DNA of 64,000 bases from Acidobacteriaceae bacterium KBS 89 (lineage in GTDB: Bacteria > Acidobacteriota > Terriglobia > Terriglobales > Acidobacteriaceae): assembly GCA_000381605.1 (NCBI GenBank), contig KB906756.1, positions 558,001 through 622,000 on the forward strand, in the 5' to 3' direction. Below are positions 9,201-17,933 of the stretch, in pieces. The first letter of the stretch is position 1. The number at the start of each line of letters is the position of its first letter. The notes under the pieces are model-generated. The model was not told the origin of the DNA and did no database searches. It saw only the letters and a list, made by a program, of their open reading frames with translations. The translations under genes and the position numbers were made by a program.

Positions 9201-9772
9201 AGCTCGTTCTGGGTCTCGCGTTGGCCCGCACCGATGAAGTCCACACCCGGGGGATTGCCGGAATAGTTGGTCTTGGATCCGATGATGACATTGGAGGCCA
9301 ATGCAGCAATTTCAAGCGCATTATGTCCCTGGACAGGCAGGTCTTCGACCTGCTTGGGAGGAAACGTCTCTCCCAGACTTGCGTCATCTGTTGAGAGCGG
9401 CGGTGTGCTCGCCGACAAGACAGTCACTGTATCCGTTGTTGCGCCGATTTTGAGATTGAAATCGGTACGCACGCTCATGTTGACGGTTACCGGAACCCCT
9501 GTCGTAGTCACCTTGCCAAAGCCAGGTTGCTCGACCGTGATGTCATAGGCACCACCCTGAATAAAGGCGATGGAGTAATATCCTGACTCGTTCGTAGTCG
9601 CTGAATAAGAAAGTTTTGTGGACTGCTCGACCGCGGTTACCTTCGCTCCACTCACTGCGCTTCCGGTTGAGTCGAGCACTGTGCCGACTAGTGAGGTATT
9701 GTTCGAGATCTGGGCCCAAAGGAACGCAGGGCTCAGCAAGAGTACGAGGCAATAAACCAACGCTTTCTTCAC
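6266..9772 (-). CDS. Oar-like TonB-dependent outer-membrane receptor (receptor 1)
   Basis: A 1168-aa protein. Order: signal peptide (KKALVYCLVLLLSPAFLWA-Q), a carboxypeptidase-regulatory-like beta domain at about residues 25-110 (SLVGTVLDSTGSAVSGAKV, then GYYSI and GAYDITVE), a plug-like region (VEDLPVQGHNALEI and LDGVSI), and a long beta-barrel rich in Tyr/Asn/Gly strands such as YGLRYDL and GWQVNTIL. It ends in a C-terminal Phe (KIIF), as expected for an outer-membrane barrel. Such proteins import or bind oligomeric nutrients with TonB energy. The start is GTG at 9770-9772 with AGGAG seven bases upstream. It is the first gene of the minus-strand block containing the exported enzymes, so it probably takes up or senses their substrate (inference). 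Confidence 0.88.
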   Translation of the reverse strand: MKKALVYCLVLLLSPAFLWAQISNNTSLVGTVLDSTGSAVSGAKVTAVEQSTKLSYSATTNESGYYSIAFIQGGAYDITVEQPGFGKVTTTGVPVTVNMSVRTDFNLKIGATTDTVTVLSASTPPLSTDDASLGETFPPKQVEDLPVQGHNALEIAALASNVIIGSKTNYSGNPPGVDFIGAGQRETQNELTLDGVSIMNNLGNVAPARPSTDMVSEVQMQSGNYTAQYGSYLGVHVNMVSKQGTNQYHGVAYDYIKNTVFNAHNFFDTATTKKAPLNYNQWGFTLGGPVIIPKLYNGRNKTFFFGSYEKLNQKAQSPGTSTVMTAAMRAGDFSAIGTYNPATGACTGICLKDPATGTFYAIPTTGPNAGKSNQIPANELNTGTGQIAQKYMAYVPLPNIAGINNNLSNVYFPNTLYVAQTLDRVDENIGEKIRLFGRFHWQNMTYGNGNAVPVSANFGPANSRNYAFGYTHMITPNLVSDFHFGLNQFLTDSLNYWYVNNLKTAGTDLGIPGFNYDTTDNMPGIPNVNVTSATGMNIGNNGTNWFQDDRTLNFYEQISYSHGKHNIMAGVEFRKLGTGRIATNLSLGQFTFNGTITGDSRADFAIGRPSADITPSTSIKGSVAEWRDGFFVLDNWQATARLTLNYGLRYDLPTVPYSLNGYTRIMNAAQTALLPVSTATSAATWVPVPGLKLGSPTHDNWGPRLGFAYRATDKTVIRGGVGFYYNANQLNSFTLLTSNNYPFGANFSYSAAQGTAANPFSFTNPTPGQATASPVTGVCPTPTTCTYGSAVTYDPANKTQRLYQWNLSVGQELWRGAAAEAQYIGSRALNLDTSWYSNMPTQMVGGVVFSQPKSVALNSAPGSCGQASCLVRPNQLFGSIRDLRNFAWASYNGLSLILRQRMLHGLSGQASYTWAHDLDVSTDSNGGGVPSQQYNLSADYGNSNWDIRQRFVGVLTYELPSFAGKSLLIRETLGGWQVNTILNIQTGFPYNVQLGYNSAGLDQGTQRPSFVHRPKANCSLDNVIHGVNGTATSGSCIDLSAYTLPVAPTTLVPGSTTVATFNYAFGNTSRNSLHGPGFSYDNLSIFKNFQIWETARFQFRAEASNVFNHPSAANPNQSNGAGSPTLNAASQTGTAISAGSAGTIIDVQKIPGELTGARVLQLAAKIIF

Positions 9773-10121
9773 AGTAGTCTCCTAGGTAAATCCTTGTGGT
9801 CAGGCAGCACAGCAATTGAAAAGCTCACTTATGCACGTACGGGTCACGATGGGATATAAATCTCCTTCTCGCGACCGATCGTGGATTATTTCTTGAGTGT
9901 CACGATTCCATTACAAGCAGGAAAATCTGTCATCAGGCAGTTGCCGGGGGAAGGGATAGGTCAAATGTCCTAGAACCAAATCTGACACCAAGCGGAGTTG
10001 TTTCTCTCAGTGAGCCGGTCGGCGGAAAATGCTCTCGCTCAACGGCAGGCGTGTTTGCGAAGATCCTCTAAGTCATTGAAAGAGATGCGCCACCGTCGCG
10101 TCTTATTTCAAGAGACTGCAC
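9773..10121. promoter_or_regulatory. intergenic region with three CACGAT motifs upstream of receptor 1
   Basis: This 349-nt gap lies between the response-regulator stop and the receptor start, both on the minus strand, and should hold the receptor promoter. It contains TCACGAT at 9844-9850 and again at 9900-9906, with an inverted copy ATCGTG at 9878-9883 between them. The spacing (33 and 23 nt) would suit binding by a dimeric regulator. I see no gene and no convincing terminator for the neighbouring operon here. Confidence 0.35.
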
Positions 10122-10745
10122 CTATTCGAGATGAACAATGCCTCGTTGCAGTGCATAAATCGTGGCCTGGGTGCGATCGCGGGCACCCATTTTATCGAGC
10201 ACCGAGCTTACATGAATCCGAACGGTCTTCTCTGCAATATGGAGATCTTCGGCGATCTCGCGGTTGCTACGTCCCTGAGTGATACAGGCCAGAACCTCAG
10301 TTTCCCGAGGGGTAAGTTCAACAGTTGGCATGCGTTCGGCCAGACGGTCCAGAGCGACGTGCGGAAGATAACGCAAGCCGCGATCGACGTTCTGAATGGC
10401 GTTGAGAAGCTCTTCCCCGCTGGCATCCTTGGTGAGATAAGCCATCGCGCCGCTGCGCACGGCACGGTAAATGTCCTCACTACCCTGATAGTTTGAAAGC
10501 ACCACGATCCGCGCATTGGGAAACTCCTTGCGCAGCTGAATGATGACGTCAAAACCGCTCACCCGCGGCAGGCGAAGGTCGAGTACCACAACGTCTGGCC
10601 GCAACGAGCGGTACATCGTCATACCGAGTTCTCCGTCGCCGGCTTCTCCGATGATACGGATCTGGGGATGCCCGGAGAGAACGGAGTGGAGCGCCATGCG
10701 CGCGAGGAAGTGATCCTCGATGAGGAGAACGCTGATCTGCTTCAT
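10122..10745 (-). CDS. NarL/LuxR-family response regulator
   Basis: A 207-aa protein with a receiver domain (acidic pair Glu10-Asp11, phosphoacceptor Asp56 in VVVLDLRLP, the conserved VLSNYQ, and Lys in LTKDAS) and a C-terminal LuxR-type helix-turn-helix (about residues 143-207, LTPRETEVL to NREIAEDLHIAEKTVRIHVSSVLDKM). The ATG at 10743-10745 overlaps the TGA of the upstream kinase gene as ATGA, with GGTGGA as ribosome site. This decides the start over an in-frame GTG four codons earlier and shows translational coupling. It is the cognate regulator of that kinase. Candidate targets are the adjacent receptor gene or the MFS gene; the CACGAT repeats at 9844-9906 are possible sites (inference). 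Confidence 0.92.
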   Translation of the reverse strand: MKQISVLLIEDHFLARMALHSVLSGHPQIRIIGEAGDGELGMTMYRSLRPDVVVLDLRLPRVSGFDVIIQLRKEFPNARIVVLSNYQGSEDIYRAVRSGAMAYLTKDASGEELLNAIQNVDRGLRYLPHVALDRLAERMPTVELTPRETEVLACITQGRSNREIAEDLHIAEKTVRIHVSSVLDKMGARDRTQATIYALQRGIVHLE

Positions 10746-13700
10746 ATTCCAATCCACCGTATAACGTGATGCTCTTGATTGACCGGCTGCTGCATAGCGT
10801 TGAAGGATACTCTGACCGTGACCTCGGTGCCAGCACCGACGGAGGTCTGCAGGCGAAGTGTGCCACCGAGCTTGCGTGCACGCTCTTCCATCACGGGGAT
10901 GCCGAAGTGTCCTCGGCGCGATGTGGACCGATCTGACGCATAAAATCCGCGCCCGTCATCGCGGATGGATAGATTAAGGGCATCACTCTCATACTTGAGG
11001 TGGATGGCGATGGAAGAAGGCTGGGCATGGCGAATAGCGTTCGATACAGCCTCCTGGCCGATGCAGACAAGGTGATGGACACAACCGGGGGCAAGCGGTA
11101 CCTCATCTCCTTCGACGTCGAGCGTGGTTCGGACTACTTCCTGCATGTGATTTGTAGCGAGAGTGTGGGATAGCGCCTGCGAAAGGATGTTGGTGACCTC
11201 CTCGGCGTCGCGGAGGTCCCAGATGATTCGCCTGGCCTCGGCCTGACAGTGCGAAACCATGCTTCGGGCCAGCTCGCAGGACTTGGCCGCTGGCGTAGAC
11301 GCAGCGTCACTGTCGCGGAAGAGTTTGGCGGTGGCCTCGAGCTGCCAGGAGATTGCTGCGAACCCTGCCATGAGAGTGTCGTGGCACTCGCGCGAGATGC
11401 GGTTGCGCTCTTCAAGCACAATGCCGATACGACCCTTCATCATTTGGACACGGCGGCGGAAGAGATGCACTGCGATAGTGGCAGCTAACAAGAAGAGAAC
11501 AAGATAGAAATACCAGCTTTGATAGATGTGGGGGCGTTGACGGACCGGTAATGCCGCAACCGGAGAGAGCCATTCTTCGCCGCTGTTACGTGCCTGCACC
11601 TCAAAACGGTATTTGCCGGGAGAGAGTCTACGATAGCGTGCGGAATGGGCGCGGGTGCTTGTCCACTCGGCATCATAGCCCGTGAGGCGGTAGCGGAACT
11701 CGATGTGCCCGGGGTTGGAGAGTAGTCCCGCGTTGAAAAAGAAGATGACGTCTGGTTGTCCGGCCTCAAGATCGACGTGCGGTCCGGTGACACTGTCCGT
11801 CACGTTGGGGTCATTTGAGAGTGTCCAACCAGTGATGGTCGCCGTTGGACTGAACGACCCTGCCTTTTCTGCGACGTCGGTCGTGTGGACGAATCCCTTG
11901 GCCGTGGCGAACCAGAGGGTACCGTCGGCTGTTCGGGTAGACGTTGGGTTGGAGGCTCCGCCACATTCGCTGGAACGCATGCCGTCCCCTTTGCCAAAGA
12001 CGACAGTGGAGAGCTGGGATTGTCGACCATCCGCGACATCGTGCAGTTCTGTGAGGGAGAGCCGCACGATACCGCGCGAGGTGCCCAGCCAAAGATGGCC
12101 GTCTCTATCTTCAATGGCGGTGTTGACGAGAAGAGGTGTAATGCCACTGCTCGCAGGGAGTGGTGTGGCCTGCTGCTGATGTACCCAGACAAGACCGCCC
12201 GCCTTGGTGCCAGTCCAGGCGTACCCCATGCTGTCCAATGTCAAAGAGAGGACATAGGGGTGCGGCATTCCGTCGATGGGAAGCACAACGCCATCGCGTA
12301 CGCGAAAGAGCCCCGTACTGGTGCCGACGAGAATCGATCCGTCGCGATCCTCGATGACGCAGGTGATCAGCTTCGCCTCGAGCAGGTGAGATCTTCGTTG
12401 TGAGTCGACCTCGCCGGTAGGAAAGTAGAAGAGACCGGTATATGTGCCGACCCAGAGACCTCCGCGACTGTCTGGAAGAATGGAACTCACGGCATTGCCC
12501 GGGGATTCGATGCCTAGCAGATAGTGATGAAAGGTATGGCCGTCATAGCGATAGATGCCGTCGAACCATGTGCCTATCCAAATGTGTCCGCGCCGGTCTT
12601 CGGCGAGCGCGCGGATGGGCGTTGCGATCGGCATTCCCGGAGGATTGGCGGCGGAGAGATGCCCGTTGTGTCTGCGGAAAAGACCCTTACCCCATGTGCC
12701 GAGCCAGAGATCGCCATGGCTGTCTGCAAACGAGTTCGCGGAGAAGTTGGCGTGGAACCCCTCGGGTTCGCCATAGGGAGCCAACGCGCCCTTGCGCCAT
12801 CGACTCAGGCCTCCCGTCCGCATGCCGATCCAGAGGTTCTGCTCGTTGTCGATAAAAAGGGCGCGGATGGTGTCATCAGGAAGACCATTGCGAGAAGACC
12901 AGTGAGACGTCCCATCCGCCCCTAGACGCCAGATACCGTCGCGACGTGTCCCGATCCAGAGATTCCCTTCCCGGTCGTCCTGCAATACCGTGACAGGACC
13001 GTCGACGGTGGCTCTAGGAACCTGATCGAATCGGTCCGTCAGATCATGGGAAGTAGTCTTGCGTGGAACTAGCTGTACGACGCCGGTCGATGTGCCGACC
13101 CAGATCCTCTGTTGGGAGTCGCGATAAACCGCCACGGGAATCACAGCCTGCGAAGCGCGAATAAGAAACCGATGCGTAGTACCGGCTTCCCAATGAAAGA
13201 GACCGGAGGAGGTCACGAAGAACATTCCTCCAACGCCATCCTCAGCGAAGGGCGTTGTGATGTCGCCGGAGATCATACCGGCTTCGGAAAGTACCTCGAT
13301 TTTCCCGTCTACGAAGCGCTCTACACCATTCTGAGTTGCGATCCAAAGCACGCCCTGGGCGTCCTCGTACATCATGCGAATGCGTTCGTTGAACTTACCC
13401 GCTCGCTCGCTGATATTGATGGTGCCGGAAGAAGTACGGTGGAAGACGCCGCGCCCGTCTGTGCCAATCCAAAGATCGCGGTCGCGGCTATAGAGCATGG
13501 TGTTGACGGCCTCGTTATCGACGAGACCATCAACCTCGATAGGTACATTCTGGAAGCGCTGGCCATCGAAGGTTGCGAGTCCGGAAGATGTAGCAAGCAG
13601 CAAAACGCCATCGGGACGCTGCGCTATCATGCGCACGTAGTTTTCAGGCAAGCCATCTTCCACCTGCCAGTCCTGCTTCTGATACTCAGAAAGACGCAAT

Positions 13701-13840
13701 GTCGTTGGCGTCGTTGCGGCGCGGGCCATCCCCCCCGCAAGAAAGACGAAAAGAAGCGCGACCTTGCCAAATGCGAAGCGCCGGGTAAGATCCGTCGTCG
13801 CCAGTGCCGCAACGCACGATTTCGCGGGACATAATGCCAT
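10742..13840 (-). CDS. Reg_prop/Y_Y_Y sensor histidine kinase
   Basis: A protein of about 1032 aa. After a signal-anchor start come many propeller repeats with the recurring pattern D-x-x-G-x-LWIGT (about residues 55-680; examples DLWIGTDGRGVF, NLWIGMRTGGL, HIWIGTWFDGI). A Y_Y_Y-type beta domain follows (FRYRLTGYDAEW, LSPGKYRFEVQARN), then one membrane helix (YFYLVLFLLAATIAVHLF, about 775-793). The cytoplasmic kinase has a HisKA_3 box (ISRECHDTLMAGF, His near 820) and an HATPase domain (QEAVSNAIRHA, RDDGRGF). The predicted extracytoplasmic propeller resembles the sensors of Bacteroidetes glycan-sensing systems, but the regulator is a separate protein here. I chose ATG at 13838-13840 (AGG nine bases upstream); an in-frame GTG lies two codons earlier. 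Confidence 0.9.
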   Translation of the reverse strand: MALCPAKSCVAALATTDLTRRFAFGKVALLFVFLAGGMARAATTPTTLRLSEYQKQDWQVEDGLPENYVRMIAQRPDGVLLLATSSGLATFDGQRFQNVPIEVDGLVDNEAVNTMLYSRDRDLWIGTDGRGVFHRTSSGTINISERAGKFNERIRMMYEDAQGVLWIATQNGVERFVDGKIEVLSEAGMISGDITTPFAEDGVGGMFFVTSSGLFHWEAGTTHRFLIRASQAVIPVAVYRDSQQRIWVGTSTGVVQLVPRKTTSHDLTDRFDQVPRATVDGPVTVLQDDREGNLWIGTRRDGIWRLGADGTSHWSSRNGLPDDTIRALFIDNEQNLWIGMRTGGLSRWRKGALAPYGEPEGFHANFSANSFADSHGDLWLGTWGKGLFRRHNGHLSAANPPGMPIATPIRALAEDRRGHIWIGTWFDGIYRYDGHTFHHYLLGIESPGNAVSSILPDSRGGLWVGTYTGLFYFPTGEVDSQRRSHLLEAKLITCVIEDRDGSILVGTSTGLFRVRDGVVLPIDGMPHPYVLSLTLDSMGYAWTGTKAGGLVWVHQQQATPLPASSGITPLLVNTAIEDRDGHLWLGTSRGIVRLSLTELHDVADGRQSQLSTVVFGKGDGMRSSECGGASNPTSTRTADGTLWFATAKGFVHTTDVAEKAGSFSPTATITGWTLSNDPNVTDSVTGPHVDLEAGQPDVIFFFNAGLLSNPGHIEFRYRLTGYDAEWTSTRAHSARYRRLSPGKYRFEVQARNSGEEWLSPVAALPVRQRPHIYQSWYFYLVLFLLAATIAVHLFRRRVQMMKGRIGIVLEERNRISRECHDTLMAGFAAISWQLEATAKLFRDSDAASTPAAKSCELARSMVSHCQAEARRIIWDLRDAEEVTNILSQALSHTLATNHMQEVVRTTLDVEGDEVPLAPGCVHHLVCIGQEAVSNAIRHAQPSSIAIHLKYESDALNLSIRDDGRGFYASDRSTSRRGHFGIPVMEERARKLGGTLRLQTSVGAGTEVTVRVSFNAMQQPVNQEHHVIRWIGI

Positions 13841-13915
13841 GATCACAGACCTGATGTCATTAACGCATCATATATTTCGATTGGCTGTAATCAAACTTTT
13901 ATCTCCGCTTAACCC

Positions 13916-15226
13916 TTAGGAATCAAGGGGAAGCTCGGGGTGCACCGTCATCCAGCAGATAGCGCCAATAACCGCGAGGCCCGCAGCGATAGCAAAGGAC
14001 GTCACCCAGCCGAAGCGCTGCGCGATCCAGGGCGTCAGCGATGCCGTGACTGCGCCTCCGATCTGTCCCCCCATATTCACCATGCTGGAGAAGACTCCGG
14101 AGCTGCGGCCCGCAATATCAACAGATACAGACCAGAAGGAACTCTGTGAGAAATAGAGGGCGCCGGCACCGCCCGCAAGGATGACACCGGCGGCCTGCGG
14201 GCTGTGAATCTGGGATCCAACCACGAGAAATGCGGCGGTTACCAGCATGGCCACAGAGGCCAGCCCGCAGCGACCGATGCGAAGTCCGTAGGCCCGCGTG
14301 AGCCGGTCGCTCAGAACTCCACCGGCCAGACAGCAGATCGTCATCGAAAGAAATGGGAGCATCGCGTAGCGGGCGCTGGCTTTCAGATCGAAGCCACGCA
14401 CCTGAGCCATATAAAGAAAGAACCAGCTGAAGAAGATCCACGCCACATAGCCGAAGCTGAAATAACCGGCCATGAGCGCTGGAAGGTCGCGACGGTGAAA
14501 GATAGCCCGCCAGGAGATCACGACTGGTGCGACGATGACTGGCGGGGCATCTGGAACGGGTACCGGCACGGAGGGAGTGAAAGACAAGCCATCGCGAATC
14601 TCCTTCAGTTCATAGGCGGAGACTCCGCTGTGCTCTTCAGGTGTGTCGCGGGCGGCGAACCACCAGACCGCTCCAGCCGCAAGTCCAATGAGAGCGCTGA
14701 ACCAAAACGCCGCACGCCATCCGTGATGAGTGATCAGCCATGTAAGCAAGGGAGGGGTTAGGCCGCTGCCGGCGCCGACACCCGCGAAGATGAGACCGTT
14801 GATAAAGCCGCGTTCCTGCACAGGTACCCAGCGCGCGACAAACTGGTTTGCCGCGGGATAGATGACCGCTTCACCTGCGCCGAGGGCAAACCGAATCGCG
14901 ATCAACAGCGCGACGGCGTGCGCAATACCAGAGGGAAGCATTGCTGTGAGAGCGGTTGCAACACCCCACCACACGACCCCAATGGTGAGGACGCGCCGAG
15001 GCCCGAAGCGCGCCGCGAGCCATCCTGCAGGAAGTTGAAAGCCGGCGTATCCGATCAGAAAGGCGCTGAAGATCCAACCCAGCCTCTGGTTGCCGAGTCC
15101 GTACTCTGTGCTGATCTGCAGGCCCGCGATTGATATGTTGGTACGGTCGAGAAAGGCAACTCCGCTGAGGATGAATAGCCAAAATGCGAGGAAAAACCTG
15201 ACTCGAGTACGGCGTTCTACAGCCAT
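13916..15226 (-). CDS. MFS transporter, anion:cation symporter (sugar-acid type)
   Basis: A 436-aa protein with about twelve hydrophobic segments. The N-terminal helix carries FLDRTNISIAG, and the loop after TM3 has GWLAARFGPRRVL, both typical of the ACS family that contains glucarate, galactonate and hexuronate permeases. ALGAGEAVIYPAANQFVARW is the family's signature in the first half. The ATG has a GGAG site eight to nine bases upstream. It lies 75 nt before the start of the kinase gene on the same strand and divergent from the YdgJ-like gene (119-nt shared promoter region). Substrate likely an organic anion such as a sugar acid; this rests on family membership only. Confidence 0.85.
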   Translation of the reverse strand: MAVERRTRVRFFLAFWLFILSGVAFLDRTNISIAGLQISTEYGLGNQRLGWIFSAFLIGYAGFQLPAGWLAARFGPRRVLTIGVVWWGVATALTAMLPSGIAHAVALLIAIRFALGAGEAVIYPAANQFVARWVPVQERGFINGLIFAGVGAGSGLTPPLLTWLITHHGWRAAFWFSALIGLAAGAVWWFAARDTPEEHSGVSAYELKEIRDGLSFTPSVPVPVPDAPPVIVAPVVISWRAIFHRRDLPALMAGYFSFGYVAWIFFSWFFLYMAQVRGFDLKASARYAMLPFLSMTICCLAGGVLSDRLTRAYGLRIGRCGLASVAMLVTAAFLVVGSQIHSPQAAGVILAGGAGALYFSQSSFWSVSVDIAGRSSGVFSSMVNMGGQIGGAVTASLTPWIAQRFGWVTSFAIAAGLAVIGAICWMTVHPELPLDS

Positions 15227-15345
15227 CTAGCTTGCTCCCGGGAGTTTGTGCGAACTTGTCTGATTAAACTAAGCCGCAGTCTACACTGTTCAGGTCTTAA
15301 CTCGTCCAGGCCTGCCGGCACGATCTCATTCAAAAGGGTGTTTGT

Positions 15346-16431
15346 ATGTTCGAAGTTGGAAGAACGATTCGAGTTGGATTGATCGGCTATGGCTACGCGG
15401 GTAAGACGTTTCATGCGCCACTCATCCAGTCCGTGCCAGGCTTGGAGCTAACCGTAGTTGGATCAAGCAAACACGACACCGTGCTGGCCAATTTTCCTGG
15501 CGTTACTGTTTGCTCCAACATGGAAGAAGCCGCGACTCACCCGGAGGTGGATCTCCTGGTCATTGCCAGCCCTAATGAAAGTCACTACCCGCTTGCCGCC
15601 GCTGCCTTGCACGCAGGAAAGCACGTAGTCGTAGACAAGCCCTTTACAGTCAAACTTGCAGACGCTCGTTCCCTTGTGCAACTTGCTGAGGAACGGGGGC
15701 AGCTGTTGTCGGTATTTCACAACCGACGCTGGGACAGCGAGGTTCTGGCAACGAAAGCAGTCGTAGAATCAGGCCTTTTGGGGGAAATTACCCACTTTGA
15801 AACTCATATTGACCGGTATCGTCCGCAGGTGCGCCGACGATGGCGCGAGCAGGCTGGTCCTGGCGCCGGACTTTGGTTTGATCTCGGCCCACATCTGATC
15901 GATCAGGTGGTGCAGTTGTTCGGTTTGCCCCAGACTATCAACGCCAGCTTTGCCGTATTGCGTAAGGGGGGAGAGGCGGACGACTGGGCGCATGTCCAAC
16001 TGAACTACAGCTCTCTCCGGGTCATCCTCCACACCTCATTGCTTGTGTCTGGTGGTGTTCCGCGTTCCGTGCTGCATGGCACGCGCGGGAGCTGGGCGAA
16101 GTTCGGAGGCGATGTGCAGGAAAAGCAACTCGTTGCTGGCGTGCTGCCGGGCTCTCCTGGATTTGGCGATGATCCCGATCCAGGCATTTTCTTCGACGGT
16201 GAAACCGGAAAACAGGCGAAGGTTCCCGCCCCCAGAGTGAACCAGGCAGACTACTATGTCGGCATTCGCGAGGCACTGTGGGGCAGACAGCCGAACCCTG
16301 TCCCTCCAGAACAAGCAAGTGCAGTAATGTCCATCCTGGAGACATCCTTCCAATCGGGCGCCACTGGACGGGTTCTTCCAATCGAGCTAACCCACAAAGA
16401 ACGCGCTGCATTCGCCGTCTCACAATATTGA
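15346..16431 (+). CDS. Gfo/Idh/MocA oxidoreductase, YdgJ-like
   Basis: A 361-aa NAD(P)-dependent oxidoreductase. The Rossmann motif is GLIGYGYAGKTFHAPLI (residues 12-28). The catalytic Lys lies in EKP-type GKHVVVDKPFT, and the second half carries FHNRRWDSE, RPQVRRRWREQ and FDLGPHLIDQ. These motifs match my recollection of E. coli YdgJ, a scyllo-inositol 2-dehydrogenase, almost word for word, so a polyol or inositol dehydrogenase role is plausible; related enzymes act on other sugars. It is the only plus-strand gene in this block, divergent from the MFS gene and convergent with the isomerase-like gene (24 nt between ends). Confidence 0.88.
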   Translation: MFEVGRTIRVGLIGYGYAGKTFHAPLIQSVPGLELTVVGSSKHDTVLANFPGVTVCSNMEEAATHPEVDLLVIASPNESHYPLAAAALHAGKHVVVDKPFTVKLADARSLVQLAEERGQLLSVFHNRRWDSEVLATKAVVESGLLGEITHFETHIDRYRPQVRRRWREQAGPGAGLWFDLGPHLIDQVVQLFGLPQTINASFAVLRKGGEADDWAHVQLNYSSLRVILHTSLLVSGGVPRSVLHGTRGSWAKFGGDVQEKQLVAGVLPGSPGFGDDPDPGIFFDGETGKQAKVPAPRVNQADYYVGIREALWGRQPNPVPPEQASAVMSILETSFQSGATGRVLPIELTHKERAAFAVSQY

Positions 16432-16455
16432 TTTCCTCCTTATGAGACAGTCACG

Positions 16456-17889
16456 CTAACAAACGCGGACCACGTCAATCTCCAGCAGAGCCCCGAGCTT
16501 CTCGAGTGTCCCTGCAAGGTGTCCAACTCCGACAGCACAATGGTGAGCCGGCGCCTTGCTATTCCACTTCTCTAAAAATGCTCGCGCCCCGATTGGAAAG
16601 CGGTACCGGCTATTCGTATTTCCAATGCGAAGGATCGGGCCCTCTTCTGTCCGCCCTTCGGCGACCAGCAGTTTCAGTCCGCGCCGCGTGCACTCGACCA
16701 CCGAGAGCAGGGTCACCGGTCCTACTCGCACGCTCATCTCGACGGAAAGCCCCTTGCCCACCTTGCCGTGGTAGACCTCCAACGGGCGAACTTTAGTCTT
16801 GCCCTCTGCAATGCCGGGATGTCCCGGACCGTCGTGCCCCATCAGCACAACGTCGTCCGCGTAGTCCACGGAATAATACTCGGTGAAGGAGCCTCCAGCA
16901 CCGAGGCCGTCCAGGATCTTCATCGCCAGTGCATTTTTAATCTCGTACTCCCCCGCCACCGGAATGCCACGACCAGTCAGCAGCGAAGTACCAAGAATGA
17001 TCGAACTCATCGTCTCCTCATTGAGCTCAGAGCCAGACCCCTTGTAGTAGTAGGCTAGTGCGCCCAGGGAATATTTCCCTGCTATCTGCTGCAGTGTAGC
17101 GGAGGTCTTGGCCGCGCGCTCCAACTCGAGGGGGGAACAATCCTCCCGAACCTCGAAGGCCTCACGAATGATCGCGAGCTGCTGCTGGATCGCTGCCTCA
17201 CTCGCCTCGTCCCTCAACAGGCTCAGCTCATCAACCTCGAGTTGTTCGATATGCACACCAAAGATGTTGCAAACAGCAACCAGATCCGTCGCGATATCCA
17301 ACATGCCGCCATAGTAGTGGCCCATCAGTCCCAGGCGCGTATGGCTCAAGGTATGGGTCACGCGCGCGGCATCCATCCATTCGTCGATCTCCCGCCAGCA
17401 CGCCTCATCTCCCTCGAGCGAACCGTTCACCTGATGAAACGGAATGCCGCAACGCGCAAAGACATTTGCAATCTCAGGCATCGGGCACGCAGAACAGTAG
17501 GCGAGCCATTCGCCCGTCATAGCCGTGCGATCCGGCAGAGCGTTGAATGCCGAATAATCCACCGCAGGTGCTGGCTGGAGATTCAGGACAAGGACTGGAA
17601 CCTTGGCGCGGCGCACGATGGGAAGGATCGTCGATGACAGGGCATACGTCGCGACGTAGATCACCAGCATGTCGACGTCCTGCGCTCTCGCCTCATGTCC
17701 TACGGCGAAGGCTCGCTTGGGACCGTCCACAAGACCAAAACTAATGATGTCGCGTCCCGCTCCACGCAACCGTTCTTCCACTGTGCGAACCTGTCCCCGC
17801 AGGCGCTCTTCGAGTCCACTAAACTGGCTCCAGTACGCACCCAATCCGACTCCAAGAAGTCCCACACGCAGGTTTGATAATTCGCTCAC
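16456..17889 (-). CDS. L-fucose/L-arabinose isomerase family protein
   Basis: A 477-aa cytoplasmic protein related to the L-arabinose/L-fucose isomerase superfamily: N-terminal Rossmann-like domain (VGLLGVGLGAYWSQF), the DMLVIYVATYALSSTILP stretch seen in AraA-like proteins, a central GHYYGGMLD segment, and a C-terminal beta domain. Expected role: aldose-ketose isomerisation of a deoxy or pentose sugar, dependent on Mn2+. Its upstream neighbour is a rhamnosidase-like hydrolase gene (44-nt gap, same strand), which fits a rhamnose or fucose-related substrate (inference). The start is GTG with a GAGAGAGAA purine run upstream. Members are often annotated only as hypothetical sugar isomerases. Confidence 0.78.
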   Translation of the reverse strand: MSELSNLRVGLLGVGLGAYWSQFSGLEERLRGQVRTVEERLRGAGRDIISFGLVDGPKRAFAVGHEARAQDVDMLVIYVATYALSSTILPIVRRAKVPVLVLNLQPAPAVDYSAFNALPDRTAMTGEWLAYCSACPMPEIANVFARCGIPFHQVNGSLEGDEACWREIDEWMDAARVTHTLSHTRLGLMGHYYGGMLDIATDLVAVCNIFGVHIEQLEVDELSLLRDEASEAAIQQQLAIIREAFEVREDCSPLELERAAKTSATLQQIAGKYSLGALAYYYKGSGSELNEETMSSIILGTSLLTGRGIPVAGEYEIKNALAMKILDGLGAGGSFTEYYSVDYADDVVLMGHDGPGHPGIAEGKTKVRPLEVYHGKVGKGLSVEMSVRVGPVTLLSVVECTRRGLKLLVAEGRTEEGPILRIGNTNSRYRFPIGARAFLEKWNSKAPAHHCAVGVGHLAGTLEKLGALLEIDVVRVC

Positions 17890-17933
17890 TTCTTCTCTCT
17901 CCGCAAACCGTTCATTCCTGCATGCTCCGAGCT

